Shown: in pieces, positions 16,443 to 24,970 of the stretch
Position numbering within the stretch: position 1 is the first letter of the stretch
How the letters are laid out: every line of letters begins with the position of its first letter
From: an uncultured Bacteroidales bacterium
Lineage (GTDB): Bacteria; Bacteroidota; Bacteroidia; Bacteroidales; UBA1715
DNA: 40,324 nucleotides
Assembly: GCA_937892155.1 (NCBI GenBank)
Contig: CALAUG010000049.1
Coordinates: 1 to 40,324, forward strand
Reading direction: 5' to 3'
Translations under genes and position numbers: made by a program
Notes under the pieces: generated by a model
Database searches by the model: none
Told to the model about the DNA's origin: nothing
What the model saw: the letters and a program-made list of their open reading frames with translations, nothing else

Positions 16443-18863
16443 TTACTGATTACAAACTGGACAATACGATTTTTTGACTTCTGGATTCTCAAACATTTGG
16501 AAAGACAATTTACCTGTGTCAACCAATTCGCATAAACGTGGTTTATTCATTTCGCTTGCACGCTTCAAAGCATCAACAAATGCCTGAGTATGATACATAT
16601 AATCAGTGTGGCTGCACATTGATAGAAATACAAATATGAATTCTTCACTCACGTTTGGCAAATTAACCATATTTGACATAACACTTAACGGATAATCATA
16701 ATCACCCATTCCGACAAATATCGCAGCCAAATTGAGAGCCCCTTTCCAATCATATTCATCAATTTCTATTATTTCCTTAATTCGTTCAAATGCCGCATTC
16801 ACGAACTCTTCCTCATTTGCAACTTTAAACGTCTTATTCAAATTTTGTAAAGATTTAATTTGTAATTCCAAATTGATTGGATCTATTGCATATTTTGGCA
16901 AAACAGAAATCAACTGTGCATCAATTTCCTTTTGCATATCAGTTACGTAGAATTCGTTATCTATCGTTTCCAATTTTAGGCGGGCAAAAACTAAATTACG
17001 ACGCACATAGAAATTTTCAGGATTTAATGTGTTAAGGCGTTTCATTTCCTTCAAGAATTTCTCGTCTATTTCCATATTGTTTGCCGTGTATTTCAACCAC
17101 ATTTTATTAACCTGCATACCAACATACGCCGGCTTATCGGGAACAGTCATCTTATCTATCACATTCTTAGAATATCTTCCTGACAAGACTTGTTTCATAA
17201 TATACTTCTGAATTGCCAAAGCCAAATCCTCATTGTACTCTTTTAAAGCTTTGTGGAATGCGTACAACGTATATGCCTGCTCCTGACGAGTAGTAGATAT
17301 ATTATATTCTACCACTATTTTTACCTCCGCAAAACGATGTTTTGACAACACTGGATCCATCTTTTTTAAATTATCTCCTTTGGAAATATAAGCAAGTACC
17401 TCCTCGTGAGACTTTGTCTTCAAAAATTGCCAATCTGTTGCAACAATATCAGTATAAAATAAATCCCAAGAATCCCTACTTCTTGTTGAAATAGGAACCG
17501 AATTGTGCGAATAGGATGCTATCGCACTCACAATGCTATTGATACGTTCACCACGTAATTGCATGTTTTTATCGGGATTTCCGTCAACAGAAGTATATGC
17601 GGTGACAATAAAGGCAAGAGGTTTGAAATCCGGTTGTTTCATTGAATCTATGAATGTTTCTATATCCTCTACACGATATTGCGAACGACCAATTTCAAAC
17701 GGAATTGCAAAACTGATTGTATCTTTAACGACTTTCGGAGTGTAAACAAAAGTATTATATCGAGTTACAGTGTCTGGGAAAGGCAACATTTCAGGCATTT
17801 CAAAACCTTCTATTTTTTTGTCATAACTAGGCGTCAAAGTCTTACATAAATGTTTGTCTTTTATTATCAACACATTATATTCGTAATCAGTTACCCCATC
17901 AGGCAATTCTCCTAATAACAATCGCAATTTTGAACTAGAATTTCTTCCAGCATAAATATTTAATTTATCAAAATCCTTAACGAAAACCGGCTTGGTCATA
18001 AAACCACGGCTTGGCAACTGATTATTTACAATGTTGTCGCCATTACAAGGATATTGTTTCATATTGACGATGTCCACTGCTATTGCATCTGTCGGATCTT
18101 TCAACAATTTTTTTAATGATTTGTAGTCCCCGGTCTCAAAATAAATTTTATTCTTTTCTATGGTCACCATTGAACGAAGTCCTTCCAATTCCTTAAATTT
18201 TGCACATGCTTTACAAGCTTTCGCATCATACCAACCTACACCCTGATTTGATGATGATAATTTTAGACCTGACTCCTTGATAGACTTCTTAGAAGATGAA
18301 ACAAGATTATAATTACCAACACTTACCGATATGTACAATTTCTTACCGGTCTTATCTATAGAACAACCAATTCCCGCAAAAATATATTGTGGATTTTGCA
18401 ATATCTCAACTGATTTCCTTTTAAAAATTTGGAAAACAACATCTTGAGCAACTTCGTCATAAGTCAAGGACAATTTTCCACGCTGAATAGACGTTTTTAT
18501 AGTAATTTCATCAACCTGATGAACACCACCACCTTGATTTATCAGACGCTGCTGTAATGAATATTTCGCTGGAGCATACGACACACGAATCTCATCACTT
18601 TTACACATATAGTCTGCAAATTCTTGAGATGCATTTTGCAAAATTGTGTTTGGCATTAAGATACGGTAGTTCTCCTTTCGCAGCTCCTTGTCAATATAAA
18701 ACAAAACCGCATCACGCATTAAAGTTAAATTAAACGCCTCCGGATACAACTCTGTAAAATAAGATTCCACCCTTTGAGTTTCTCTGAAATTCTCCGTTTG
18801 GGAAAAAATAGGAAACGAAACAATCAAAGTACAGAAGACAGCAAATAAACGTTTGATTTTCAT
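16443..18863 (-). CDS. Secreted protein with CAP (SCP-like) domain, OmpA-like segment and helical repeats
   Basis: 806 residues. A signal peptide (MKIKRLFAVFCTLIVSFPIFSQ) is followed by a CAP/SCP-like domain at ~40-185: MRDAVLFYIDKELRKENY, an NTILQNASQEFADYM helix, and NPQYIFAGIGCSID leading to a final strand. A CKAC pair lies near 217. Residues ~378-530 resemble an OmpA-like peptidoglycan-binding fold (PFEIGRSQYRVEDIETF, AYTSVDGNPDKNMQLRGERI), although the usual TD of the TDxxG motif is replaced by TS. The remainder to ~795 is helical and TPR-like. The protein ends in CPVCNQ, a second CxxC. It is probably periplasmic or anchored to peptidoglycan. It sits directly upstream of plsY, which hints at envelope biogenesis. 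Domain calls are by eye and the function is unknown. Confidence 0.7.
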   Translation of the reverse strand: MKIKRLFAVFCTLIVSFPIFSQTENFRETQRVESYFTELYPEAFNLTLMRDAVLFYIDKELRKENYRILMPNTILQNASQEFADYMCKSDEIRVSYAPAKYSLQQRLINQGGGVHQVDEITIKTSIQRGKLSLTYDEVAQDVVFQIFKRKSVEILQNPQYIFAGIGCSIDKTGKKLYISVSVGNYNLVSSSKKSIKESGLKLSSSNQGVGWYDAKACKACAKFKELEGLRSMVTIEKNKIYFETGDYKSLKKLLKDPTDAIAVDIVNMKQYPCNGDNIVNNQLPSRGFMTKPVFVKDFDKLNIYAGRNSSSKLRLLLGELPDGVTDYEYNVLIIKDKHLCKTLTPSYDKKIEGFEMPEMLPFPDTVTRYNTFVYTPKVVKDTISFAIPFEIGRSQYRVEDIETFIDSMKQPDFKPLAFIVTAYTSVDGNPDKNMQLRGERINSIVSAIASYSHNSVPISTRSRDSWDLFYTDIVATDWQFLKTKSHEEVLAYISKGDNLKKMDPVLSKHRFAEVKIVVEYNISTTRQEQAYTLYAFHKALKEYNEDLALAIQKYIMKQVLSGRYSKNVIDKMTVPDKPAYVGMQVNKMWLKYTANNMEIDEKFLKEMKRLNTLNPENFYVRRNLVFARLKLETIDNEFYVTDMQKEIDAQLISVLPKYAIDPINLELQIKSLQNLNKTFKVANEEEFVNAAFERIKEIIEIDEYDWKGALNLAAIFVGMGDYDYPLSVMSNMVNLPNVSEEFIFVFLSMCSHTDYMYHTQAFVDALKRASEMNKPRLCELVDTGKLSFQMFENPEVKKSYCPVCNQ

Positions 18864-18900
18864 ATATTTATAATTCGTATATACATTCTACTTCAATTCG

Positions 18901-18908
18901 CAAATTTA
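18901..18908 (-). promoter_or_regulatory. Bacteroidota -7 promoter element of the CAP gene - plsY unit
   Basis: TAAATTTG on the minus strand, 37 bases before the ATG at 18863. Confidence 0.5.
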
Positions 18909-18912
18909 CAAT

Positions 18913-18987
18913 TTATGCACTAATTTTCAAAGGAAAACATCCCCATTTATCCACATCTTTTCAGCATTGTGCGTTGAATTATTCACG
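18913..18987 (+). promoter_or_regulatory. Cluster of three DnaA-box-like sites
   Basis: In the 207-base gap between divergent genes lie TTATGCACT (18913-18921), a perfect TTATCCACA (18947-18955) and TTATTCACG (18979-18987). All are in the same orientation, starting 34 and 32 bases apart, close to three helical turns. They match the DnaA box TTATNCACA with 8, 9 and 8 of 9 bases. This could be a replication-origin element, a DnaA-regulated promoter or a titration site; chance cannot be excluded. Confidence 0.4.
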
Positions 18988-19028
18988 AAGCTATCGGAGT
19001 CAATACAAAAAGCCCTGCTTATTAACGT

Positions 19029-19042
19029 AATAACGTGTTATT
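19029..19042 (+). promoter_or_regulatory. Inverted repeat just upstream of the metF -7 element
   Basis: AATAAC and GTTATT are perfect 6-base inverted arms around GT, ending 4 bases before the -7 element at 19047. A regulator bound here would overlap the polymerase site. The regulator is unknown. Confidence 0.3.
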
Positions 19043-19046
19043 TTGT

Positions 19047-19054
19047 TATTTTTG
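19047..19054 (+). promoter_or_regulatory. Bacteroidota -7 promoter element of metF
   Basis: TATTTTTG, 16 bases before the ATG at 19071. Confidence 0.55.
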
Positions 19055-19070
19055 CACAAACAAATTTGAG

Positions 19071-20000
19071 ATGAACATTGCAGAAATAATTCGTAAAACA
19101 GACAAAACTTTGTTCTCGTTCGAAGTTTTGCCACCGTTGAAAGGGAAAAGTATAGAAGGGATTTACAAAACGATTGATCCGTTGTTGGAATTTAATCCGC
19201 AATTCATAAATATCACTACTCATTGTGAACAATACGACAAAAATGGCAAACGTACTCGCAAACGTCCAGGAACAGTTGCTGTTGCTGCTGCAATAAAACA
19301 CAAATACAATATTCCTGTCGTTCCTCACATTCTTTGTGGTGGTTTCACTCGCGAGGAAACTGAATATGTGTTGATTGATTTGAATTTTTTGGGCATCGAA
19401 AATTTGTTGGTTCTTCGTGGCGACGGTAGAAATAAAGAAAATTACACACCAGAAGAAGCCGGAAATCGTTATGCCGTTGATTTACTTCGTCAAATTAACG
19501 ATATGAACCACGGAAAATATCTTGACGACTCGGAAACTAACGCATCTACAATCACAAATTTTAATTGTGGTGTGGCTGGTTATCCAGAAAAACATTATTC
19601 CGCAGCAAATCTCGACGAAGATATTCAACATTTGAAGGAAAAAGTTGATGCAGGTGCGCAATATATTGTGACACAGATGTTTTTCGACAATCAAAAATTT
19701 TATGATTTTGTAGAAAAATGTCGCAAAATCGGTATCACAGTTCCTATTATTCCTGGTTTGAAACCTATTGGATTCATGAATCAAGTTGATGTGTTGCCTC
19801 GTATTTTTGCGTGTCATCTACCTGATATATTGGAGAAAAATCTCCGTCAATGTAAGACCGACGCCGACGCTGCGAAAGTTGGAACCGAATGGTCGATTTA
19901 TCAGGCAAAGGAATTGATTAAATTCGGTGTTCCTTCGTTGCATTGGTTCACGTATTCCGATCCGTCACAAGTTGTAGAAATCGCAAAATCTATCTACTAA
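19071..20000 (+). CDS. metF: Methylenetetrahydrofolate reductase MetF
   Basis: 309 residues. This FAD enzyme reduces 5,10-methylene- to 5-methyl-tetrahydrofolate, the methyl donor for methionine synthesis. Visible hallmarks are the N-terminal SFEVLPPLKG with the catalytic glutamate, NITTHCEQYDKNGKRTRKRP, VVPHILCGGFTREE, NLLVLRGDG, GVAGYPEKH, and QYIVTQMFFDNQKFYDF leading to PIIPGLKPI. The start is taken at ATG 19071 rather than the in-frame GTG at 19035, because the latter lies upstream of the promoter element. The stop TAA overlaps the next ATG by one base (TAATG), coupling translation to the ABC-F gene. No methionine-synthase gene is nearby. Confidence 0.96.
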   Translation: MNIAEIIRKTDKTLFSFEVLPPLKGKSIEGIYKTIDPLLEFNPQFINITTHCEQYDKNGKRTRKRPGTVAVAAAIKHKYNIPVVPHILCGGFTREETEYVLIDLNFLGIENLLVLRGDGRNKENYTPEEAGNRYAVDLLRQINDMNHGKYLDDSETNASTITNFNCGVAGYPEKHYSAANLDEDIQHLKEKVDAGAQYIVTQMFFDNQKFYDFVEKCRKIGITVPIIPGLKPIGFMNQVDVLPRIFACHLPDILEKNLRQCKTDADAAKVGTEWSIYQAKELIKFGVPSLHWFTYSDPSQVVEIAKSIY

Positions 20001-21901
20001 TGATTTCCATCAACAATTTAGCAGTCCGTTTTGGCGGTTACACTCTTTTTTATGACGTTTCCGTAATGATTTCCGACCAAGACAAAATAGGTCTTGTAGG
20101 ACGAAATGGTGCAGGAAAATCGACATTGCTTAAGATTATTGCGAAACAGGAAGAACCATCCGAAGGCGAAGTTGTTATTTCTTCGGATTGGAAAGTCGGC
20201 TATCTTCCACAAACAATGAAAGTTTCCGATGGGAAAACTGTCTTGGAAGAAGTTCGTGGCGCATTTTCCGAATTGAATGCAATTAAATCAAAGATTGAAA
20301 AACTAAACGCAGAATTGGCAGAGCGCACCGATTACGAATCGGATTCGTACTTGAAATTGATTCATCAAGTCACGGAATTGTCCGACCAACTGGAAATGCA
20401 GGGAGGAAATTCCGTTGAGGGTGAAATGGAGCAAATGCTTACCGGACTTGGTTTCTCACGTGAAGATTTCAATCGTAAAACGTCGGAATTTAGTGGTGGT
20501 TGGAGAATGAGAATTGAATTGGTGAAAATTCTGCTTCGCAAACCTCAGGTTTTGTTGCTCGACGAACCGACTAACCACCTTGACATTGTGTCGATTCAAT
20601 GGCTCGAAAAATTCCTTGTGCAATATCACGGTGCAATCATTTTGATTTCGCACGATCGTCGTTTTCTTGATGCGATTACTAAGAAAACATTTGAGATAAG
20701 TGTCAATAAATTAACGGTTTATCCTGCCCCTTACACGCAATATCTTGATTTAAAACAGGAACGTTACGAACAACAGTTAGCTGCATACGAAAACCAACAA
20801 AAAATGATTGAAGACACCGAAAAATTCATTGAACGTTTTCGTTATAAAGCGACAAAGTCTGTTCAAGTTCAGTCGCGTATCAAACAGTTGGAAAAAATTG
20901 ATCGTATTGAAATTGAAAAACAGGAAACTGGTGCATTCCATATTCAATTTCCCCCTGCTCCACGTTCTGGCACAATAGTGTTGAAAGCTGAACACGTAAC
21001 AAAACGCTATGGCGAAAAATTGGTTCTCGACGACGTTGATTTACAGGTTGAACGCGGACAAAAAATTGCTCTTGTTGGTAAAAATGGCGAAGGTAAATCT
21101 ACGTTTATCAAATGTGTTATCAACGAAGTTGAACATCTAGGAAATATCACACTTGGACACAATGTAAATGTTGGGTATTTTGCTCAAAACCAAGATGAAA
21201 TTCTTGATGAAAATGCTACCGTTTTCGAAACACTCGACAAGATTGCCGTTGGAGATATCCGTACGAAACTTCGCGATATTCTTGGCGCATTTTTCTTCTC
21301 TGGCGAAGACGTTGACAAGAAAGTAAAGGTTCTTTCCGGTGGCGAGCGAAATCGTTTGGCAATGGCTAAATTGATGTTGCAGCCATATAATTTGCTGATT
21401 CTCGATGAACCGACAAACCATTTGGACATTCAATCAAAAGAGGTTTTGAAACAAGCACTTTTGAAATACGATGGAACGGTTATTTTGGTTTCGCACGACC
21501 GTGATTTTCTAAATGGACTAACAACCAATATTTACGAAGTGAAACGCACTCATATCAAAGAAGTTATGGGTGATTTGCAGGTTTACTTGAATCAGTTGAA
21601 CCAAGAAGAACTTGCCGCTTCAAAGAATTCTGTATCACTAGCAGATAAAAAAATTACGGCTTCGAAAATTGATTATCAGCAACAGAAAGAAAAAGACCGC
21701 GAAAACAGAAAACTTCAAACGCAGATTTCCAAAATAGAAAAACAAATTCAAGATTTGGAAGACGAAGTTCATAAATTGAACCTGAAATTCATTGAAGATT
21801 CTGCGAATGTTACGTCTGACGATTACAAGCATCACGCAGATCTGCAGGAGCAAATAGACAATCTTACAATCGAATGGGACGAATTGGTAAGTAAAATGTA
21901 A
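20000..21901 (+). CDS. ABC-F family ATPase (ribosome-associated type)
   Basis: 633 residues with two ABC domains in one chain and no membrane segments. Domain 1 has Walker A GRNGAGKST (~35), signature SGGWRMR and Walker B LLLDEPTNHLD. Domain 2 has Walker A GKNGEGKST (~361), signature LSGGERNR and LLILDEPTNHLD. The linker between them (~235-330) is long, charged and helical, as in ABC-F proteins that reach the ribosomal P-site, and a coiled coil rich in Lys, Gln and Glu forms the C-terminus. The C-terminal coiled coil points to the Uup/YdiF-like branch. Such proteins act on stalled ribosomes or, in some members, give antibiotic protection; which applies here cannot be told. It overlaps metF by one base. 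Confidence 0.93.
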   Translation: MISINNLAVRFGGYTLFYDVSVMISDQDKIGLVGRNGAGKSTLLKIIAKQEEPSEGEVVISSDWKVGYLPQTMKVSDGKTVLEEVRGAFSELNAIKSKIEKLNAELAERTDYESDSYLKLIHQVTELSDQLEMQGGNSVEGEMEQMLTGLGFSREDFNRKTSEFSGGWRMRIELVKILLRKPQVLLLDEPTNHLDIVSIQWLEKFLVQYHGAIILISHDRRFLDAITKKTFEISVNKLTVYPAPYTQYLDLKQERYEQQLAAYENQQKMIEDTEKFIERFRYKATKSVQVQSRIKQLEKIDRIEIEKQETGAFHIQFPPAPRSGTIVLKAEHVTKRYGEKLVLDDVDLQVERGQKIALVGKNGEGKSTFIKCVINEVEHLGNITLGHNVNVGYFAQNQDEILDENATVFETLDKIAVGDIRTKLRDILGAFFFSGEDVDKKVKVLSGGERNRLAMAKLMLQPYNLLILDEPTNHLDIQSKEVLKQALLKYDGTVILVSHDRDFLNGLTTNIYEVKRTHIKEVMGDLQVYLNQLNQEELAASKNSVSLADKKITASKIDYQQQKEKDRENRKLQTQISKIEKQIQDLEDEVHKLNLKFIEDSANVTSDDYKHHADLQEQIDNLTIEWDELVSKM

Positions 21902-21916
21902 CTACTAATTGACATG

Positions 21917-21949
21917 AAAAAAAAAGAAGTCCCGCCTAAACGAGACTTC
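21917..21949 (-). terminator. Intrinsic terminator of rpmE
   Basis: On the minus strand a 9-pair stem (GAAGTCTCG / CGGGACTTC, one mismatch) with a 6-base loop is followed by nine T. It starts 38 bases after the L31 stop. There is no T tract on the plus side, so it serves the minus-strand gene. Confidence 0.8.
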
Positions 21950-21987
21950 CTTCCAAATCAAAAATCTATATTATGAAAACAAAAATT

Positions 21988-22260
21988 CTATTTGTTTGCA
22001 GCAGCCATTTTTTCGTAATGAGCCTTGTACTTATTACGGAATTTATCAACACGACCAGCCGTATCAACAAATTTCATCTTACCAGTGTAGAATGGATGCG
22101 AATAACTAGAAACCTCTAACTTAACTACTGGATATTCAACACCGTCAACTGTTATTGTTTCTTTTGAAGGAGCACAAGAGCGTGTGATAAACACTTTCTC
22201 ATTCGACATATCCTTAAATGCTACTAAGCGATAATTTTCTGGATGAAGACCTTGTTTCAT
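21988..22260 (-). CDS. rpmE2: Ribosomal protein bL31, type B (zinc-free)
   Basis: 90 residues with the typical L31 start KQGLHPENYRLVAFKDMS, SSYSHPFYTGK and FVDTAGRVDKFRNKY. The CxxC zinc ligands of type A L31 are absent; a single Cys is present (RSCAPS). This is the usual zinc-independent B form of Bacteroidota. The gene stands alone with its own TATCTTTG promoter element, a ~35-base leader and a strong terminator. Confidence 0.97.
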   Translation of the reverse strand: MKQGLHPENYRLVAFKDMSNEKVFITRSCAPSKETITVDGVEYPVVKLEVSSYSHPFYTGKMKFVDTAGRVDKFRNKYKAHYEKMAAANK

Positions 22261-22299
22261 TGTATTATACTTTAATTACATCTTTGTTTTTTCGTGGGG

Positions 22300-22307
22300 C
22301 AAAGATA
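22300..22307 (-). promoter_or_regulatory. Bacteroidota -7 promoter element of rpmE
   Basis: TATCTTTG on the minus strand, 39 bases before the ATG at 22260. Confidence 0.6.
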
Positions 22308-22329
22308 CATAAATTATTTAAGATTCAAA

Positions 22330-23208
22330 TTATTTTTTAGATTTCTCTTTTTTACTCTTTTTTACTGGTGTTGAATTCTGCTCATTTATAGTTTGTTCTC
22401 CGAATATATATGCTTCTGGATTATCTAGAAAATCTTCAGGATCAATGTGTTTACCCTCTTGTTCCAAATACTCTTTATTAATCATCTTTGTTTCAGCTCT
22501 TTCGTATTCATCCTGATTTACAATTTTACCTCTATTGTATTCAATGACCAATTTCTCTGAGCCATCTTCATTAAAATATTGCCATTTGCCATCGCGGACA
22601 TCTTCTAAATATCTTCCACTGATTGACGTTTTTCCATCAGCAAAATACACGATAAACTCCCCAGACAATTTATTCTCTACATAATGTGCCTTTTGACGAA
22701 TTTTCCCATCTTCATAAAACCAAATCCAATCGCCATTTTTCAAACTATCCTTCCAATTCTTAATTTCCATTGGTTGAGAAGGATTCGTTTGCCAATACAC
22801 AACACTTTTCCCATCCAACATTCCGTGATTATAATTCTCTTCCATCAAAACTTGTTTAGACCCTCCATAATACAACCACTTCCCATTCTTTTTCTTCGCA
22901 TAATAAGAACCCGATGCTGCTATATCACCAGTCACATCATACATCGTAACAGTTACCAGATTTGCATCTTTAGCATCATAAAACATATCGTATTTTAACT
23001 TTCCGTTTTCATGATATTTTTTCAGCTGACCAACTGGAACATTATTTTTGAAAAAGCCTTCAAATTGAACATTGCCATTTTCATATTTCTGAATCCAATG
23101 TCCTTGTTTTTTGCCATTGGCATCCATGTAATTCAAAGTGTCACTATTTTGTGCAAATATTGACAATGGTAATGACAACAATACTACGAGTTTCAAGAAC
23201 TTTTCCAT
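22330..23208 (-). CDS. Secreted MORN-repeat (YwqK-like) protein
   Basis: 292 residues from ATG 23208 (a TTG at 23217 is less likely). The signal peptide MEKFLKLVVLLSLPLSIFAQ is followed by about nine tandem MORN-variant units with the pattern NGxxxxGxWxxYYxNG, for example KKQGHWIQKYENGNVQFEG, KKNGKWLYYGG and DVRDGKWQYFNEDG. The C-terminal ~60 residues are charged and end in a Lys/Ser tail. Databases often name such proteins YwqK-family antitoxin, but the signal peptide argues against a cytosolic antitoxin. It lies 10 bases after the RNase G stop, so it is co-transcribed with it. The function is unknown, possibly envelope-associated. Confidence 0.8.
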   Translation of the reverse strand: MEKFLKLVVLLSLPLSIFAQNSDTLNYMDANGKKQGHWIQKYENGNVQFEGFFKNNVPVGQLKKYHENGKLKYDMFYDAKDANLVTVTMYDVTGDIAASGSYYAKKKNGKWLYYGGSKQVLMEENYNHGMLDGKSVVYWQTNPSQPMEIKNWKDSLKNGDWIWFYEDGKIRQKAHYVENKLSGEFIVYFADGKTSISGRYLEDVRDGKWQYFNEDGSEKLVIEYNRGKIVNQDEYERAETKMINKEYLEQEGKHIDPEDFLDNPEAYIFGEQTINEQNSTPVKKSKKEKSKK

Positions 23209-23218
23209 AACAAGCAAT

Positions 23219-24769
23219 TTAATATATTATATCTTCATTATTATTTGTCATAAAATGATATTCCAGATAGGAATTTTCATACGAAGGCACAACCTTTACG
23301 TTAAAACCATACTTAAATTTCCATCGTAATAAAATTGAAGGGAAGCCTTTTTTTATATGAGATGCAATATAAGGATGGGTTTTAACAATTATCTTTTTGT
23401 ACGATGTGTTTTTGCGAATACACGATATTTCATTTTCTATTTCTTGAACAAAATTTACACTTGGAGAAATCACGCCCGTACCCTTACAAGATGGACAAAC
23501 CTCGTTAGTGTTGATTTTTTGTTCTGGACGAACCCGCTGACGCGTGATTTGCATGAGCCCAAATTTCGTTAACGGCAAAATATTGTGCTTTGCACGATCA
23601 TCAGCCATTGCTTGACACATTGTGTCATACAGCAACGTCTTATTCTCCGCTGTACGCATATCAATAAAATCAACGATAACAATTCCACCCAAATCACGGA
23701 GACGAATTTGTCGCGCTATCTCTATTGCCGACGCAAGATTGACTTCTATCGCATTACTTTCCTGATCTTTGTCTGCCTTGGTTCTATTTCCGCTATTGAC
23801 ATCAATAACGTGTAAAGCTTCTGTCTTTTCAATTATTAAATATGCTCCGCTTTTAACCGGAATCGTTCTACCGAATGAACTTTTGATTTGACGTTCAATG
23901 CCATATTGTTCAAATATTGGCGGTCCTGCTGAATACAAACGAACGCTACCTACTTGTTCCGGAGCAATAGACGAGATATACTCCTTTACCTCGGAAAACA
24001 AATCATCGTTATCTACTATTATATCAGAAAATGAAGTATTGTATACATCTCTTAACAAAGATGAAACTCTATCAACTTCTCTTTGGATTAAATAAGGGGT
24101 TTTATTCTTAACCTCCCGAATCTTGGAATATACACAATTCCACTTAGCAACAAGTTCTGAAATTTCCTTCTCAAGAACATCCACACTACATCCCTCTGCT
24201 GCCGTACGTAAAATAACACCATAATTATTGGGCACTATATTCTTCACCATTTTACGCAAACGATTCTTCTCCTCTGCTGATTCAATTTTTTGCGAAATTG
24301 AAATTTTATCTGAAAAAGGTATCAATATGACGTTCCTACCAGCTAGAGAAATTTCAGACGAAAGTTTTGGTCCCTTAGTTGAAATAGGTTCTTTTGCAAC
24401 CTGTACTAAAATATATTCTAAAGGTTTTAACAAATCTGAGACAGTCCCTTGCTTATTGATTTCTGGCAAAAGCTGGATTTGTTCAAAAGCTGGAGTTCGG
24501 CCTTCAACTATGGTCTTTATGGTAGTATGCAGAGTATTAAAGTGAGGACCTAAATCGTTATAATGCAAAAACGCAGCATGATTATATCCCAAATCAACAA
24601 AAACAGCATTCAAGGAAGGTATTATCTTTTTGACTCGTGCCAAATAAATATCTCCTACAGCAAAGTCGATAGTGTTATTACTTGAAACCAACTCCATCAA
24701 TTTGGAATCTTCAAGCAAAGCAATATCAACTACTTTATTCCGACCTCGTATAACAATTTCCTTACTCAC
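23219..24769 (-). CDS. rng: Ribonuclease E/G family endoribonuclease
   Basis: 516 residues, RNase G size, without the C-terminal degradosome scaffold of RNase E. An S1-like RNA-binding domain (GDIYLARVKKIIPSLNAVFVD) starts near residue 38. The catalytic DNase-I-like part contains ALHVIDVNSG (~320) and GGIVIVDFIDM (~365), the two Mg-binding aspartates. CPSCKGTG (~421-428) is the zinc-link used for dimerisation. It matures rRNA and cuts mRNA. The start codon is GTG at 24769: an in-frame stop lies a few codons upstream and no ATG is available. TTAAGGG just before it is a partial Shine-Dalgarno match. A long hairpin ends 17 bases upstream. Confidence 0.95.
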   Translation of the reverse strand: MSKEIVIRGRNKVVDIALLEDSKLMELVSSNNTIDFAVGDIYLARVKKIIPSLNAVFVDLGYNHAAFLHYNDLGPHFNTLHTTIKTIVEGRTPAFEQIQLLPEINKQGTVSDLLKPLEYILVQVAKEPISTKGPKLSSEISLAGRNVILIPFSDKISISQKIESAEEKNRLRKMVKNIVPNNYGVILRTAAEGCSVDVLEKEISELVAKWNCVYSKIREVKNKTPYLIQREVDRVSSLLRDVYNTSFSDIIVDNDDLFSEVKEYISSIAPEQVGSVRLYSAGPPIFEQYGIERQIKSSFGRTIPVKSGAYLIIEKTEALHVIDVNSGNRTKADKDQESNAIEVNLASAIEIARQIRLRDLGGIVIVDFIDMRTAENKTLLYDTMCQAMADDRAKHNILPLTKFGLMQITRQRVRPEQKINTNEVCPSCKGTGVISPSVNFVQEIENEISCIRKNTSYKKIIVKTHPYIASHIKKGFPSILLRWKFKYGFNVKVVPSYENSYLEYHFMTNNNEDIIY

Positions 24770-24786
24770 CTTATACCCTTAATTAA

Positions 24787-24837
24787 AAATAATCCATTAT
24801 TGACATCGAGATAAACTGTAGCAATAATGGATTATTT
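24787..24837 (-). repeat. 16-bp perfect hairpin between the bS22-like gene and rng
   Basis: AAATAATCCATTATTG (24787-24802) pairs perfectly with 24822-24837 around a 19-base loop. On the minus strand it follows the small ORF stop by 29 bases and ends with a short T run (TTTTTAATT) 17 bases before the rng GTG. It may be a terminator or attenuator, or a leader structure of RNase G mRNA. No TAnnTTTG element is seen between it and the upstream gene. Confidence 0.7.
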
Positions 24838-24866
24838 GTTTTAAGTTACCTTACAGTAAAAACAAT

Positions 24867-24956
24867 CTATTTCTTCTTATGACGATTCTTTCTTAGACGT
24901 TTTTTTCTCTTGTGTGTTGCCATTTTATGGCGTTTATGTTTCTTTCCGTTTGGCAT
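24867..24956 (-). CDS. bS22/mS38-like (AURKAIP1/COX24-type) small ribosomal protein, 29 residues
   Basis: A complete 29-residue ORF with 20 Lys, Arg or His residues: it begins MPNGKKHKRHKMATHKRKK and ends RKNRHKKK. This matches, from memory, the short AURKAIP1/COX24-domain proteins conserved in Bacteroidota and related to mitochondrial mS38 and actinobacterial bS22, which bind the small subunit near helix 44. It lies 14 bases after the HU stop. It is the only gene in the Bacteroidota part of the window with a perfect GGAGG Shine-Dalgarno at ideal spacing (7 bases). The conserved context HU - this ORF - RNase G and the composition support a real gene despite its size. Confidence 0.85.
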   Translation of the reverse strand: MPNGKKHKRHKMATHKRKKRLRKNRHKKK

Positions 24957-24963
24957 AATTAAT

Positions 24964-24968
24964 CCTCC
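24964..24968 (-). promoter_or_regulatory. Strong Shine-Dalgarno (GGAGG) of the 29-residue ORF
   Basis: GGAGG on the minus strand, 7 bases before the ATG at 24956 and 2 bases after the HU stop codon. Such sites are absent before the other Bacteroidota genes here; AT-rich leaders are the rule. Confidence 0.85.
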
Positions 24969-24970
24969 AA

